A DNA stretch of 64,000 nucleotides from VFMC01 sp044359565 (GTDB lineage: Bacteria > Actinomycetota > Acidimicrobiia > Acidimicrobiales > Ilumatobacteraceae): contig JBIKLX010000003.1 of the NCBI GenBank assembly GCA_044359565.1, positions 3,437-67,436 on the forward strand. The letters run 5' to 3'. This document shows positions 8,436-17,688 of the stretch, in pieces. The first letter of the stretch is position 1. Each line of letters begins with the position of its first letter. The translations under genes and the position numbers were made by a program. Under the pieces are notes generated by a model. The model was not told the DNA's origin. It ran no database searches and saw nothing but the letters and a program-made list of their open reading frames with translations.

Positions 8436-10829
8436 ATGACCATCATCGACGATCGCCCAGGTGCCGTGTTGGGGACACGGCGGCTGCGCAAGGAAGACCC
8501 TGCGCTGCTCACCGGCGAAGCGAAGTACACCAACGACTTGAACATCCCCGGGGCACTGCACCTCGCTCTGGTGCGCAGCCCCTACGCCCATGCCCGCATC
8601 CTCAGCGTCGACCTCAGTGCCGCGCTGGCCATGCCGGGTGTGGTCGCCGCCTACAGCGGTGCCGACCTGATGAGTCTCTGGGCTGCGCCCATGCCCAGCG
8701 CCTGGCCCGTCACGGCCGATATGAAGAACCCGGCCCACTACCCCGTGGCCGTCGGCAAGGTCACCTACATGGGCGACGGCGTCGCCTGCGTGCTGGCCAC
8801 CAGCGAGGCAGCGGCCCGCGATGCGGTCGAGGCCGTCGTCGTCGAGTACGAGGCGTTGCCCGCGATCATCGACGTCGACGACGCGCTGAGCGACCGGGTG
8901 ATCATCCACGAGGGTGAGGGCACCAACCGCAGTTACACGTGGGACCTCAAGGTGGAAGGTACCGAGGGCCAGGTCGACGCGGCCTTCGCCAGCGCGGCCT
9001 ACACCGTGAGCGAGCACTACGTGCAGCAGCGGCTCATCCCGATGGCCATGGAGCCGCGTGCGGTGGCCGCCGTGCCGCAGCCCTTCGGCGGCGACATGAC
9101 GCTGTACAGCGCCACGCAGATCCCGCACATCTTGAAGGTGATGACCGCCCTCACGCTCGGTATCCCCGAGCACCAGATGCGGGTGGTCGCACCCGCGGTG
9201 GGTGGCGGCTTCGGCGCCAAACTCGACGTCTACGCCGAGGAGTTGCTGTGTGTGGCCCTGGCCCGCAAGCACAAGGCACCGGTGCGCTGGAACGAAGAGC
9301 GTGGCGAGAACACCCAGGCCAGCATCCACGGGCGGGCCCAGAAGCAGCACATCGAGCTCGCCGCCGATGCCGATGGCAAGCTCACTGCGGTGCGAGTGCG
9401 GTTGCTGGCCGACATGGGCGGCTACCTGCAACTCATCACCCCGGGTATCCCGCTGCTCGGGGCGTTCCTATACGCCGGCGTGTACGACCTGCCCGTCGCC
9501 TACGACTTCAGCTGCACGGGCGTGTTCACCACGATGACCCCCACCGACGCCTACCGCGGTGCGGGCCGGCCCGAGGCCACCTACGCCATCGAACGCGCCA
9601 TGGACGCCCTCGCGGCGAAGATGGGCGTCGATCCGATGGAGTTGCGTCGCCGCAACTACATCCGCAAAGAGCAGTTCCCGTACACGGCGTTCACCGGCCT
9701 GGTGTACGACAGCGGCGACCACGAAGCAGCGGCCGACATGGCAGCCGGCCTGGCCGACTACGCCGGCAAGCGGGCCCGCCAAACCACGCAGAACGTGCCG
9801 GGTGCCACCAAGCGGCTCGGTATCGGCGTGTGCAGCTACTTCGAGATGTGCGGCCTCGCCCCGTCGCGGGTGCTCGCCTCGCTGAACTACGGCGCGGGTG
9901 GCTGGGAGGCCGCCACAGTGCGCATCCTGCCCACCAACAAGGTGCAGGTGGTCACCGGCACGTCGCCGCACGGCCAAGGGCACGAGACCTCGTGGAGCAT
10001 GATCGTCGCCGACAAGTTGGGCATCAGCCCCGACGATGTCGACGTACTGCACAGCGACACGGCCCTCGCGCCACTCGGCCTCGACACCTACGGCTCGCGT
10101 TCGCTGCCCGTCGGCGGCGTGGCCGTCGCGATGGCATGCGACAAGGTGATCGACAAGGCCAAGAAGATCGCCGCCCACCAGTTGGAGGCGAACGAGGACG
10201 ACCTCGAGTTCGTCGGTGGCACCTTCACGGTGAAGGGCTCGCCCGACAAGGCGATGCCGCTCGCCGCCATCGCGTTCGAGGCCTTCACCGCCCACAACCT
10301 GCCCGACGGCCTCGAGCCCAACCTCGAGGCCCAGGTGACCTACGACCCGCCGAACTTCTCGTGGCCGTTCGGCACCCACATCTGCACCGTCGAGGTCGAT
10401 GTCGAGACCGGCCAGGTGGAGGTGCTGCAGTACGTCGCCGTCGACGACTGCGGCAACCAGGTGAACCCGCTCATCGTCGAGGGCCAGGTGCACGGCGGCG
10501 TCGTGCAGGGCATGGCCCAGGCGCTGTTCGAGGAGGCCGTCTACGACACCGATGGCAACCTGAAGACCACCTCGCTCGCCGAGTACCTCGTACCCGCAGC
10601 GAGCGATGTCCCGCCGATCACCCTCGGCCACACCATCACCCCGTCGCCCACCAACCAGTTGGGCGTGAAGGGCATCGGCGAGGCAGGCACCATCGGTGCC
10701 GCACCCGCCGTCATCAATGCCATCGTCGACGCACTGTCCGGCCTGGGTGTCACCGACATCGCCATGCCGGCCAGTCCGCAGACGGTCTGGAAAGCTATTC
10801 ACCACGCGCAGCAAGGAGCCAACACGTGA
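8436..10829 (+). CDS. coxL: Form II CoxL-like molybdenum hydroxylase large subunit
   Basis: This is the catalytic Mo-MCD subunit (797 aa). The N-terminal GTRRLRKEDPALLTGEA, the cofactor motif VGGGFGAK, the loop AYRGAGRPE (about residues 372-380) and the C-terminal GVKGIGEAGTIG, which carries the conserved active-site Glu, are all present. The loop lacks the Cys of form I CO dehydrogenase, so CO as substrate is unproven. It is clearly paralogous to the large subunit at 25-2325 but not a recent duplicate. GAAGGGG stands before the ATG. The stop overlaps the FAD subunit start (GTGA). Confidence 0.93.
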   Translation: MTIIDDRPGAVLGTRRLRKEDPALLTGEAKYTNDLNIPGALHLALVRSPYAHARILSVDLSAALAMPGVVAAYSGADLMSLWAAPMPSAWPVTADMKNPAHYPVAVGKVTYMGDGVACVLATSEAAARDAVEAVVVEYEALPAIIDVDDALSDRVIIHEGEGTNRSYTWDLKVEGTEGQVDAAFASAAYTVSEHYVQQRLIPMAMEPRAVAAVPQPFGGDMTLYSATQIPHILKVMTALTLGIPEHQMRVVAPAVGGGFGAKLDVYAEELLCVALARKHKAPVRWNEERGENTQASIHGRAQKQHIELAADADGKLTAVRVRLLADMGGYLQLITPGIPLLGAFLYAGVYDLPVAYDFSCTGVFTTMTPTDAYRGAGRPEATYAIERAMDALAAKMGVDPMELRRRNYIRKEQFPYTAFTGLVYDSGDHEAAADMAAGLADYAGKRARQTTQNVPGATKRLGIGVCSYFEMCGLAPSRVLASLNYGAGGWEAATVRILPTNKVQVVTGTSPHGQGHETSWSMIVADKLGISPDDVDVLHSDTALAPLGLDTYGSRSLPVGGVAVAMACDKVIDKAKKIAAHQLEANEDDLEFVGGTFTVKGSPDKAMPLAAIAFEAFTAHNLPDGLEPNLEAQVTYDPPNFSWPFGTHICTVEVDVETGQVEVLQYVAVDDCGNQVNPLIVEGQVHGGVVQGMAQALFEEAVYDTDGNLKTTSLAEYLVPAASDVPPITLGHTITPSPTNQLGVKGIGEAGTIGAAPAVINAIVDALSGLGVTDIAMPASPQTVWKAIHHAQQGANT

Positions 10830-11650
10830 TCCCCGCACCCTTCGAATATGTCCGGGCCGGTTCGGCCGCCGAGGCCATCAGCCTCATCGGTCAGCACGGC
10901 GACGAGGCCAAGTTCCTCGCCGGTGGCCACAGCCTGCTGCCGCTGATGAAGCTGCGACTGGCCCAACCGAGCGTGCTGGTCGACATCGGCCGGGTGAGCG
11001 ATCTGTCGTACATCCGCGACGCCGGCGACCACATCGCCATCGGTGCGCTCACCCGACACATGGATGTCGAGACGAGCCCGGTGCTGGCCGAGCACGTGCC
11101 GCTGCTGGCCCATGCTGCCGGCCACGTGGGCGACCCGCAGGTGCGCCACCGCGGCACGATCGGCGGCTCGATCGCCCACAGCGACCCGGCCAGCGACCTG
11201 CCGGCCACCACACTGGCGCTCGGCGCCACGTACGTGGCCCAGGGCCCCAACGGCACCCGCGAGATCCCGGCGACGGAGTTCTTCCACGGCTTCTTGCAGA
11301 CGGCGCTCGAGCCCGACGAGATGCTCACCGAGATCCGCGTGCCGAAGATGAACGGTGCCGGCTGGAGCTTCCAGAAGTTCAACCGCCGCGCACAGGACTG
11401 GGCCATCGTCGGTGTCGCCGCTTGGCGACGCAACGGCGACAGCGGTGTGGCGCTGGTGAACATGGGCAGCGTGCCCATCCTCGCCTCGAGCGTCAGCTCG
11501 GCCCTGGCCGGTGGCGCGTCCATCGCCGACGCGGCCGAGCAGGCCGCCGCCGAGTCCGAGCCGCAGAGCGACCTGAACGCCACGCCCGAGTACCGCGTGC
11601 ACCTGGCCAAGGTGCTGGTGCGCCGGGCCCTCGAGCAGGCCAGCAAGTAG
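10826..11650 (+). CDS. coxM: CoxM-like FAD-binding subunit of molybdenum hydroxylase
   Basis: This medium subunit (274 aa) binds FAD and hands electrons on to the acceptor. The two family FAD motifs are visible: AGGHSLLPLMKLR near residue 33 and TIGGSIAHSDPASDLPA near residue 112. A C-terminal CO_deh_flav_C domain follows. The GTG start overlaps the large-subunit stop, and AAGGAG lies 7 nt upstream. It is the last gene of the S-L-M operon and is followed at once by a strong hairpin at 11660-11699. Confidence 0.93.
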   Translation: MIPAPFEYVRAGSAAEAISLIGQHGDEAKFLAGGHSLLPLMKLRLAQPSVLVDIGRVSDLSYIRDAGDHIAIGALTRHMDVETSPVLAEHVPLLAHAAGHVGDPQVRHRGTIGGSIAHSDPASDLPATTLALGATYVAQGPNGTREIPATEFFHGFLQTALEPDEMLTEIRVPKMNGAGWSFQKFNRRAQDWAIVGVAAWRRNGDSGVALVNMGSVPILASSVSSALAGGASIADAAEQAAAESEPQSDLNATPEYRVHLAKVLVRRALEQASK

Positions 11651-11659
11651 TTCACGCCG

Positions 11660-11699
11660 ACGGGGCCCGGGCTGCCGTTCGCGGCGGCACGGGCCCCGT
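11660..11699 (+). terminator. Hairpin terminator after coxSLM
   Basis: Two 18-nt arms (11660-11677 and 11682-11699) pair with one mismatch and one G-U pair around a TTCG tetraloop, 9 nt after the coxM stop. No run of T follows, as is common for actinobacterial terminators. Confidence 0.75.
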
Positions 11700-11736
11700 T
11701 GTCGCGTCTGCGCACGGCAGCGGCCACACTGGCGGG

Positions 11737-12645
11737 GTGCGCATCGTCTCGCTCCTCCCCTCCGCCACCGAGATCGTCTTCGCCCTGGGCCTGGGTGACC
11801 ACCTGGTCGGCGTCACCTTCGAGTGCGATCACCCGGCCGAGGCCCGCACCGGACGACACATCGTGGTGGGTGGCCTCGACACCCATGGCCTCAGCCCGGC
11901 AGCCATCGACGAGCTCGTGCGCGCCAAGGTGGCGGCGGGCGACGACCTGTACGTGCTCGACGAGGCCCTCTTCGCGCAGTGCGCGCCCGATGTGGTGCTG
12001 ACCCAAGATCTGTGCCGGGTGTGCGCGTTGCCGAGCGGCGAGGTGGACGCTGCACTCGATCACCTCGGCTGCACCGCCGACGTCGTGACGCTCGACCCGC
12101 ACACCCTCGACGATGTGCTGGCCACGATTCCAGCGGTGGCTGGCGCATGTGGTGTGCCGCACCGCGGCGACGAGTTGCTCGCCGGCCTGCAGGACCGTCT
12201 CGACGCCGTCGCCGCAGCCGTGGCAGCCCGAGCAGCGGAGCCACCGCGGGTGCTGGTGATCGAGTGGGTGGAGCCGCCGTTCCTGGCCGGTCACTGGGTG
12301 CCCGATCTGGTGGAGCGGGCCGGCGGCGTACCCGTGCTCGCCCGGCCGGGTGGCCGCTCGGTGCCGGCCACCTGGCCCGAACTCGTCGAGGCCGCCCGCG
12401 ACGTCGACCTCGTGCTGGTGGCCCCCTGCGGATTCGGTGTCGACGCCGCCGTCGCGCAGGCGGCAACGGTTGCCGAGCGACTGGGCTGCAGCGCACCGGT
12501 GTGGGCCATCGACGCGAACGCGCTGGTGGTGCGTCCGGGCCCGCGCCTGGTCGACGGGGTGGAGACGATCGCGGCCATCCTGCACGGCATCGCCCCGGTC
12601 GACGCCCACCGCGCCCGCCAGGTGGCGGCGGACGCAACGCCATGA
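11737..12645 (+). CDS. Cobalamin-type ABC substrate-binding protein (BtuF-like)
   Basis: This 302-aa protein has a periplasmic-binding-protein fold of the BtuF / iron-siderophore class. The start RIVSLLPSATEIVFALG is the classic BtuF opening. DVVLTQDLCRVCALP and WVEPPFLAGHWVPDLVERAGG are also diagnostic of the cobalamin-binding-protein group. No signal peptide or lipobox is visible and no permease or ATPase adjoins it, so it is probably a cytosolic or stand-alone member. Such orphans are frequent in actinomycetes and their ligand is unknown. The GTG start at 11737 follows a GGCGGG stretch. Confidence 0.8.
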   Translation: MRIVSLLPSATEIVFALGLGDHLVGVTFECDHPAEARTGRHIVVGGLDTHGLSPAAIDELVRAKVAAGDDLYVLDEALFAQCAPDVVLTQDLCRVCALPSGEVDAALDHLGCTADVVTLDPHTLDDVLATIPAVAGACGVPHRGDELLAGLQDRLDAVAAAVAARAAEPPRVLVIEWVEPPFLAGHWVPDLVERAGGVPVLARPGGRSVPATWPELVEAARDVDLVLVAPCGFGVDAAVAQAATVAERLGCSAPVWAIDANALVVRPGPRLVDGVETIAAILHGIAPVDAHRARQVAADATP

Positions 12646-12678
12646 ACAGACGGTGAACGTTCGGTAACGTCTCGTCTC

Positions 12679-13722
12679 ATGCTCGCCGAGGCCGATCTCC
12701 CCACTTCCTCCGGCGAGCGCGGCGAGACGGGCGATCCCCGTGCCCGCACAGCCGACGGCCGCTGGCGTATCGCCCGACTGGTGCCACTCGATCCGTTCCA
12801 CTACACACGCGTGGCGATGATGATCGGGTACGGCCTCACCTACGTGTGGTGGACCCGCAACCGCGGCCTCGTCACCGACCGCATCTCGGTGGCGGCCGCG
12901 TTGGGCTTGTTCCTGCTGTGCGCCAACCTCGGTCGGCCGTGGCGGCGGTGGGCGCAACTGGCACTCGATGCTGGGCTGTACTGCCTGATGTGGTTCGGCT
13001 ACGAGATGACCCGCGGCCTGGCCGACCGGGTGGGCATGCCACTGCAGGTGCACGCGATGCTCAACATCGACCGGGTGCTGTTCTTGGGCGCCGACCCCAC
13101 GGTGTGGCTGCAACAGCGCCTCTACGAACGTGGCAACGTGCACTGGTACGACCAGGTGCTGTCGCTCACCTACTACACCCACTTCTGGCTACCGGTGGTG
13201 GCACTCGGCGTACTGTGGGCCACGCGGCGCTACCAGTGGAAGCGCTTCATGAAGCGCTTCGCCACGCTGCTGGCCATCGCGTGCACGATGTTCGTGCTGC
13301 TGCCCACGGCACCGCCGTGGATGGTGGCGAGCCCCAAGTACCCGTACCAGGTGCTGCCGCCGTTGGCCCGCCACACGGGCGAAGGCCTGAAGTCGCTCGG
13401 CTTCTACGGCTTCTTCCACGACTGGAACAACGCACTCGACTGGACCAACGCCGTCGCGGCGATGCCCTCGCTGCACGCGGGGTTCGCGCTGTTCGTGCCA
13501 ACCTTCTTCCTGCCGATGGTGAAGCCGTGGTGGGGCAAGGCACTGATGATGCTCTTCCCGCTCACGATGCTCACCGCGCTCGTCTACTTCGCCGAGCACT
13601 GGGTGATCGACGGTCTGGTGGGTTGGGCGCTGGTCGGCGTCTCGTTCCTCGTGTGGAACCGCATCGAGCGCCGCCAGCGCGATCGACGCGCCCAGCAGGC
13701 CCGCAACGCGCTCGAGGGATGA
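12679..13722 (+). CDS. PAP2-superfamily membrane phosphatase / phosphotransferase
   Basis: This polytopic membrane protein (347 aa) has about six membrane spans. The PAP2 active-site blocks are AAMPSLHAGF (about residue 263, the PSLH block) and FAEHWVIDGLVG (about residue 302, the H-x4-D block). The layout, with a long N-terminal half and TAPPWMV before the catalytic core, matches the inositolphosphotransferase Aur1/Ipt1-like branch, which transfers head groups between phospholipids or glycolipids. The exact substrate is not known. A soluble N-terminal tail of about 35 residues precedes the first span. Confidence 0.82.
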   Translation: MLAEADLPTSSGERGETGDPRARTADGRWRIARLVPLDPFHYTRVAMMIGYGLTYVWWTRNRGLVTDRISVAAALGLFLLCANLGRPWRRWAQLALDAGLYCLMWFGYEMTRGLADRVGMPLQVHAMLNIDRVLFLGADPTVWLQQRLYERGNVHWYDQVLSLTYYTHFWLPVVALGVLWATRRYQWKRFMKRFATLLAIACTMFVLLPTAPPWMVASPKYPYQVLPPLARHTGEGLKSLGFYGFFHDWNNALDWTNAVAAMPSLHAGFALFVPTFFLPMVKPWWGKALMMLFPLTMLTALVYFAEHWVIDGLVGWALVGVSFLVWNRIERRQRDRRAQQARNALEG

Positions 13723-13726
13723 CGCA

Positions 13727-14146
13727 GTGACGATGACCCCACCCACGGTCCTGCTCGACCGCTCGTTCCTGGATGCGCTGGTCGACCCGGGGCATCCCGA
13801 TCGACCTGCCGCGGCGGCCGCCTACACCGAGTTGCTCGACTGCTACAGGCGCAACGAACTGCGCCTACGCGCTCGCGTCGACCACCTGGCGGCTGCCCAC
13901 CCGAACGGCAACGACGGGCGCGATCCCCTGTTCGCACCGGTCGAGACGATCCATGTCGCCGGCCAGCACCGGCGCGCTGCCGAACGGCTCCGGCTTCCGG
14001 TGGCGGTCGACCCCGATGCGGCCATCACCCTGGTGCTGCTACGCCGCGAGCACATCACCGCCATCGCCACCTTCGATCCGGCGATGGCTGGGTTCGACCT
14101 CACCGTGCTTCCGGGCACTCCCGCCGGTCACTGCAGCCCGGCGTAG
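13727..14146 (+). CDS. Hypothetical protein with possible PIN-like fold
   Basis: This 139-aa protein starts 5 nt after the PAP2 gene stop (GTG at 13727; an ATG 6 nt later is equally possible). VLLDRSFLDALVD at the N-terminus has the shape of the first PIN-domain strand with its acidic residue. IATFDPAMAGFDLTVLP near the C-terminus resembles the last PIN strand. Other acidic residues are not obviously conserved, so nuclease activity is uncertain. No antitoxin partner adjoins it. The 3' end overlaps the convergent SDR gene by 19 nt. Confidence 0.6.
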   Translation: MTMTPPTVLLDRSFLDALVDPGHPDRPAAAAAYTELLDCYRRNELRLRARVDHLAAAHPNGNDGRDPLFAPVETIHVAGQHRRAAERLRLPVAVDPDAAITLVLLRREHITAIATFDPAMAGFDLTVLPGTPAGHCSPA

Positions 14147-14874
14147 GAACCGCCATCGACGTGCAACTGCAGGCCGGTGACGTACTTGGCCTGGTCGCTG
14201 CACACGAACGCGACGATGGCGCCGAAGTCGGCGGCCTGGCCCAGCACCCCGGCCGGCACGTCGGCGGCCACCGCGGCCGTGTCGCCGCCGTAGAGCGACG
14301 TGACGCGGTCGGTGGCGTGGAGGCCCGGCTGCACCGAGTTGACGGTGACCCCGTCGCTCGCCACCTCGCGTGCAACCGTCTTCAAGAACCCCGTCACCCC
14401 GGCGCGTGCAGTGTTCGACAAGATGAGCGTGGGGATGGGCTGACGCACCGACACCGAGGTGATGGCGACGAAGCGCCCCCATCGCTGCGCCTGCATGGCC
14501 GGGATGGCGGCCTTGGCCATGCCCACCACCGACAGCAGGCTGAGGTCGAGCGCCGTGTCGTAGACATCGACCGGCGTGCTGGCGAACGTGCCGGGGGGCG
14601 GACCGCCGCCGTTGGCGACGACGATGTCGAGCCCGCCGAGCGCCTCGGAGGCTACGGACACGAACGCTGCCCCACCGGCAGCATCGGACACGTCGTGCAC
14701 GAGGCCGATGCACCCGTGCCCGATCTCGGCCGCTGCCGCCTCGATCCGGCCACGGTCGCGGCCGCAGATCACGACACGTACTCCCTCATCGGCCAGCGAC
14801 TTGGCTGAGGCGAACCCCAGCCCACCCGATGCCGCGGCTACAGCGGCGCGGCGACCATGCAATCCCAGATCCAT
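14128..14874 (-). CDS. SDR-family oxidoreductase with non-canonical active site
   Basis: This 248-aa Rossmann protein of the short-chain dehydrogenase/reductase family has a glycine motif ASGGLGFA and an NNAG-equivalent VANGGG. Where the usual Ser-Tyr-Lys triad should be, it reads ITSVSVRQPIPTLILSNTAR. The Ser is present, but the YxxxK positions (13 and 17 residues on) are Ser and Arg. This pattern recurs in a known SDR subgroup whose chemistry is not well defined. The start ATG at 14874 is divergent from the FAD oxidase gene, with about 80 nt between them. Confidence 0.82.
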   Translation of the reverse strand: MDLGLHGRRAAVAAASGGLGFASAKSLADEGVRVVICGRDRGRIEAAAAEIGHGCIGLVHDVSDAAGGAAFVSVASEALGGLDIVVANGGGPPPGTFASTPVDVYDTALDLSLLSVVGMAKAAIPAMQAQRWGRFVAITSVSVRQPIPTLILSNTARAGVTGFLKTVAREVASDGVTVNSVQPGLHATDRVTSLYGGDTAAVAADVPAGVLGQAADFGAIVAFVCSDQAKYVTGLQLHVDGGSYAGLQ

Positions 14875-14955
14875 GGCCCGACGGTACCCGAACGACTGCC
14901 GGTGAGACCGCCAGCGCCGGCGCGCGGGGTAGCCTGCAGCGAGCGGGTGATCATC

Positions 14956-16389
14956 ATGACGAGCGACGACAACGAGTACGGCATCCAGCCCTTCCATCTC
15001 GATGCGATCGCCGATGCCGATCCGTATCCGTACTGGTACGAAGACAGCGACGAGCCCGACAGCAACCCCACGTTGGTGCGCACCGAGACGTGCGACCTGT
15101 GCATCGTGGGTGGCGGCTACACCGGGTTGTGGACGGCCATCATCGCCAAAGAGCGCGACCCGTCGCGCGATGTCGTACTCATCGACGCGCACGAGATCGG
15201 TTCGGCGGCCAGCGGCCGCAATGGCGGATTCATGGAGTCGAGCCTCACCCACGGTGTGGCCAACGGCCAGGAGCGCTTCCCCGACGAGATCGCCCTCCTC
15301 GAGGAATTGGGGCTGAAGAACCTCAACGACATCGAGTCGGCCATCCAGCGCTACAACATCGACTGCGACTACGAGCGCACCGGTGTCATCGACGTGGCCA
15401 CCGCCGCGCACGCTCCGTCGTACCTCGACGAACTGCGCGACGACTACCACCAACTCCGCTCGCTCGGCCAGAAGGTCGAGTGGCTCGACACCGAGGCGAT
15501 GCGCCGTCAGGTGAACTCGGCCACGTACACCGGCGGGTTGTGGCGCAAGGACCGGGCCGCGATCGTCGACCCTGCCCGCCTGGTGTGGGGCCTGAAGGCC
15601 GCGGCCATGTCGCTGGGCGTGCGCATCTACGAAGACACCAAGGCCACCTCGATGGAGAAAGACGGCGTGGGCGTGCTCATCAACACGCCGCTCGGGCGCA
15701 TCCGGGCCGGCAAGGTGGCGCTGGCCACCAACGCGTTCAAGCCGCTGCTGTCGCGCATCGGCCACTACATCGCCCCGGTGTACGACTACTGCATGGTCAC
15801 CGAGCCGCTGTCGAGGGCGCAGCTCGACGACCTCGGCTGGACCAACCGGCAGGGGCTGTCCGACATCCCCAACCAGTTCCACTACTACCGCCTCACGGCC
15901 GACAACCGCATCCTGTGGGGCGGCTACGACGCCGTGTACTACTGGCGCGGCAAGATGAACACCGAACTCGAGAGCCGGCCCGAAACGTGGGCGAAGTTGA
16001 GCAAGCACTTCTTCGACACCTTCCCCCAACTCGAGGGGCTGAAGTTCACCCATCTGTGGGGCGGCGCCATCGACACCTGTAGCCGGTTCTGCGTGTTCTG
16101 GGGACAGGCCTGGCAGGGTCGGGTCGCCTACGCGCTCGGCTACACCGGCCTGGGTGTTGCCTCGGCCCGCTTCGGCGGCGAGGTGATGCTCGACCTTCTC
16201 GACGGCAAGCGATCCATCGCCACTCAGACGCAGTTCGTGCAGGAGAAGCCGCTGCCGTTCCCGCCCGAGCCGTTCCGGTTCATCGGCATCCAGACCACAC
16301 GCTGGTCGCTCGACCGGGAAGACCGCACCGGGAAACGCAACCTGTGGCTGCGCGGGCTCGATCGGTTCGGTCTCGGCTTCGACTCGTGA
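14956..16389 (+). CDS. DadA/PuuB-type FAD-dependent amine oxidoreductase
   Basis: This 477-aa flavoprotein has the dinucleotide motif CIVGGGYTGLWTA (about residue 54) and the following SGRNGGFM, typical of D-amino-acid or gamma-glutamylputrescine oxidases of the DAO family. The C-terminal YTGLGVASARFGGEVMLDLL closes the FAD domain. It probably oxidises a secondary or primary amine; the substrate is not identified. I chose the ATG at 14956 because the region upstream is proline-rich and unlike the family. The stop overlaps the next gene (GTGA), which suggests an operon with the CoA-transferase. Confidence 0.85.
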   Translation: MTSDDNEYGIQPFHLDAIADADPYPYWYEDSDEPDSNPTLVRTETCDLCIVGGGYTGLWTAIIAKERDPSRDVVLIDAHEIGSAASGRNGGFMESSLTHGVANGQERFPDEIALLEELGLKNLNDIESAIQRYNIDCDYERTGVIDVATAAHAPSYLDELRDDYHQLRSLGQKVEWLDTEAMRRQVNSATYTGGLWRKDRAAIVDPARLVWGLKAAAMSLGVRIYEDTKATSMEKDGVGVLINTPLGRIRAGKVALATNAFKPLLSRIGHYIAPVYDYCMVTEPLSRAQLDDLGWTNRQGLSDIPNQFHYYRLTADNRILWGGYDAVYYWRGKMNTELESRPETWAKLSKHFFDTFPQLEGLKFTHLWGGAIDTCSRFCVFWGQAWQGRVAYALGYTGLGVASARFGGEVMLDLLDGKRSIATQTQFVQEKPLPFPPEPFRFIGIQTTRWSLDREDRTGKRNLWLRGLDRFGLGFDS

Positions 16390-17678
16390 GCGCCGACGAC
16401 CTGCTGCACGCCACCCGTCGCTCGGATGCGGGCGCCATGGTGGATCGCATCGGGCCGCACACCCAACTCATCGTGCCCATCGCCAACGGCGAGCCGGTCA
16501 CCCTGCTCGACGCCGTCGAGGCCGGGGCCGAGCGGCTCGACAACGTGAGCGTGCACCAGATGCATGCGCTGCACGACCGGCCCAGCCTCCACGGCGCCTT
16601 CGGCGACCGGTTGCGGCACTACTCGTACTTCTTGTCGCACGTCACCCGCGAGCGCTTCCACGAGGGCACCATCGACCTGGTTCCCAACCACTTCTCCGAG
16701 GTCTACGAGTTGATGCGGCGCCGGGCCACGCGGCCCTACGTGCTGGCCGCTGTGTCGCCACCCGATCGCCACGGCAACTTCTCGCTCGGGGTCAGTGCCG
16801 ACTACACCGCGAGCTTCATCGGCCGGGCACCGTTCTTCGTCGAGGTGAACGAGCGGATGCCGCGCACCGCGGGCCGCAACCAGATCCACGTGTCGCAGGT
16901 CGACGGCTGGGTGCATGCCGACTACCCACTGGTGGAGGTGCCGCCCGCCGTGCCCACCGACGTCGACCGGCGCATCGGCGCCTTCGTAGCCGAGCGGGTG
17001 CCCGACGGCGCCACCATCCAGGCCGGTATCGGCGCCATCCCCAACGCCGTGCTCGCCCACCTCACCGGCCACCGCGACCTCGGCGTGCACACCGAGCTGA
17101 TGAGCGACGGTCTGATCGACCTGATCGAATCGGGCACCGTGAACGGCACCCGCAAGACCAACAACCGCCTGAAGGTGATCGGCACCTTCGCCCTCGGCAC
17201 TCAGCGGCTGTACGACTTCATCGCCGACAACCCCACCGTCGAGTTGTGGCCGGCGCGGTATGTGAACGACCCACGCGTCATCGCCCGCGACGCGAACTTC
17301 GTGTCGATCAACGCCAGCCTGGCGGTCGACTTCCTCGGCCAGTGCGCGAGCGAGACCATCCGCGGGCGGTACTACTCGTCGTCGGGCGGCCAGAGCGACT
17401 TCGCCCGCGGTGCTGCCTACAGCGAGGGCGGCCAGAGCTTCATCGTGCTCCAATCGACCGCCCGCGACGGCGAGGTGAGCCGCATCGTGCCGCAACTGGC
17501 GGCCGGCGATGTGGTCACCACCCCGAAGAACACCGTCGACATGGTGGTCACCGAGTTCGGCGTGGCCGAGTTGCGCGGCCGGTCCATCCGCGAGCGCACG
17601 CGGGCGCTCATCGCCGTGGCCCATCCCCGCTTCCGTGACCAACTCGAGCAGGCTGCGCGCGAACTGCGCTTCGTCTGA
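16386..17678 (+). CDS. Acetyl-CoA hydrolase/transferase family protein
   Basis: This 430-aa CoA-transferase of the 4-hydroxybutyrate / acetate CoA-transferase family has GIGAIPNAVLAHL and LGVHTELMSDG. The Glu in HTEL is the residue that forms the glutamyl-CoA intermediate in studied members. FGVAELRGRSIRER at the C-terminus is also conserved. It would move CoA between acetyl-CoA and a carboxylate. The GTG start overlaps the upstream oxidase stop (GTGA), so the pair may act in degradation of one amine-derived acid. That link is inference. Confidence 0.87.
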   Translation: MSADDLLHATRRSDAGAMVDRIGPHTQLIVPIANGEPVTLLDAVEAGAERLDNVSVHQMHALHDRPSLHGAFGDRLRHYSYFLSHVTRERFHEGTIDLVPNHFSEVYELMRRRATRPYVLAAVSPPDRHGNFSLGVSADYTASFIGRAPFFVEVNERMPRTAGRNQIHVSQVDGWVHADYPLVEVPPAVPTDVDRRIGAFVAERVPDGATIQAGIGAIPNAVLAHLTGHRDLGVHTELMSDGLIDLIESGTVNGTRKTNNRLKVIGTFALGTQRLYDFIADNPTVELWPARYVNDPRVIARDANFVSINASLAVDFLGQCASETIRGRYYSSSGGQSDFARGAAYSEGGQSFIVLQSTARDGEVSRIVPQLAAGDVVTTPKNTVDMVVTEFGVAELRGRSIRERTRALIAVAHPRFRDQLEQAARELRFV

Positions 17679-17688
17679 CCGGCCGGCG

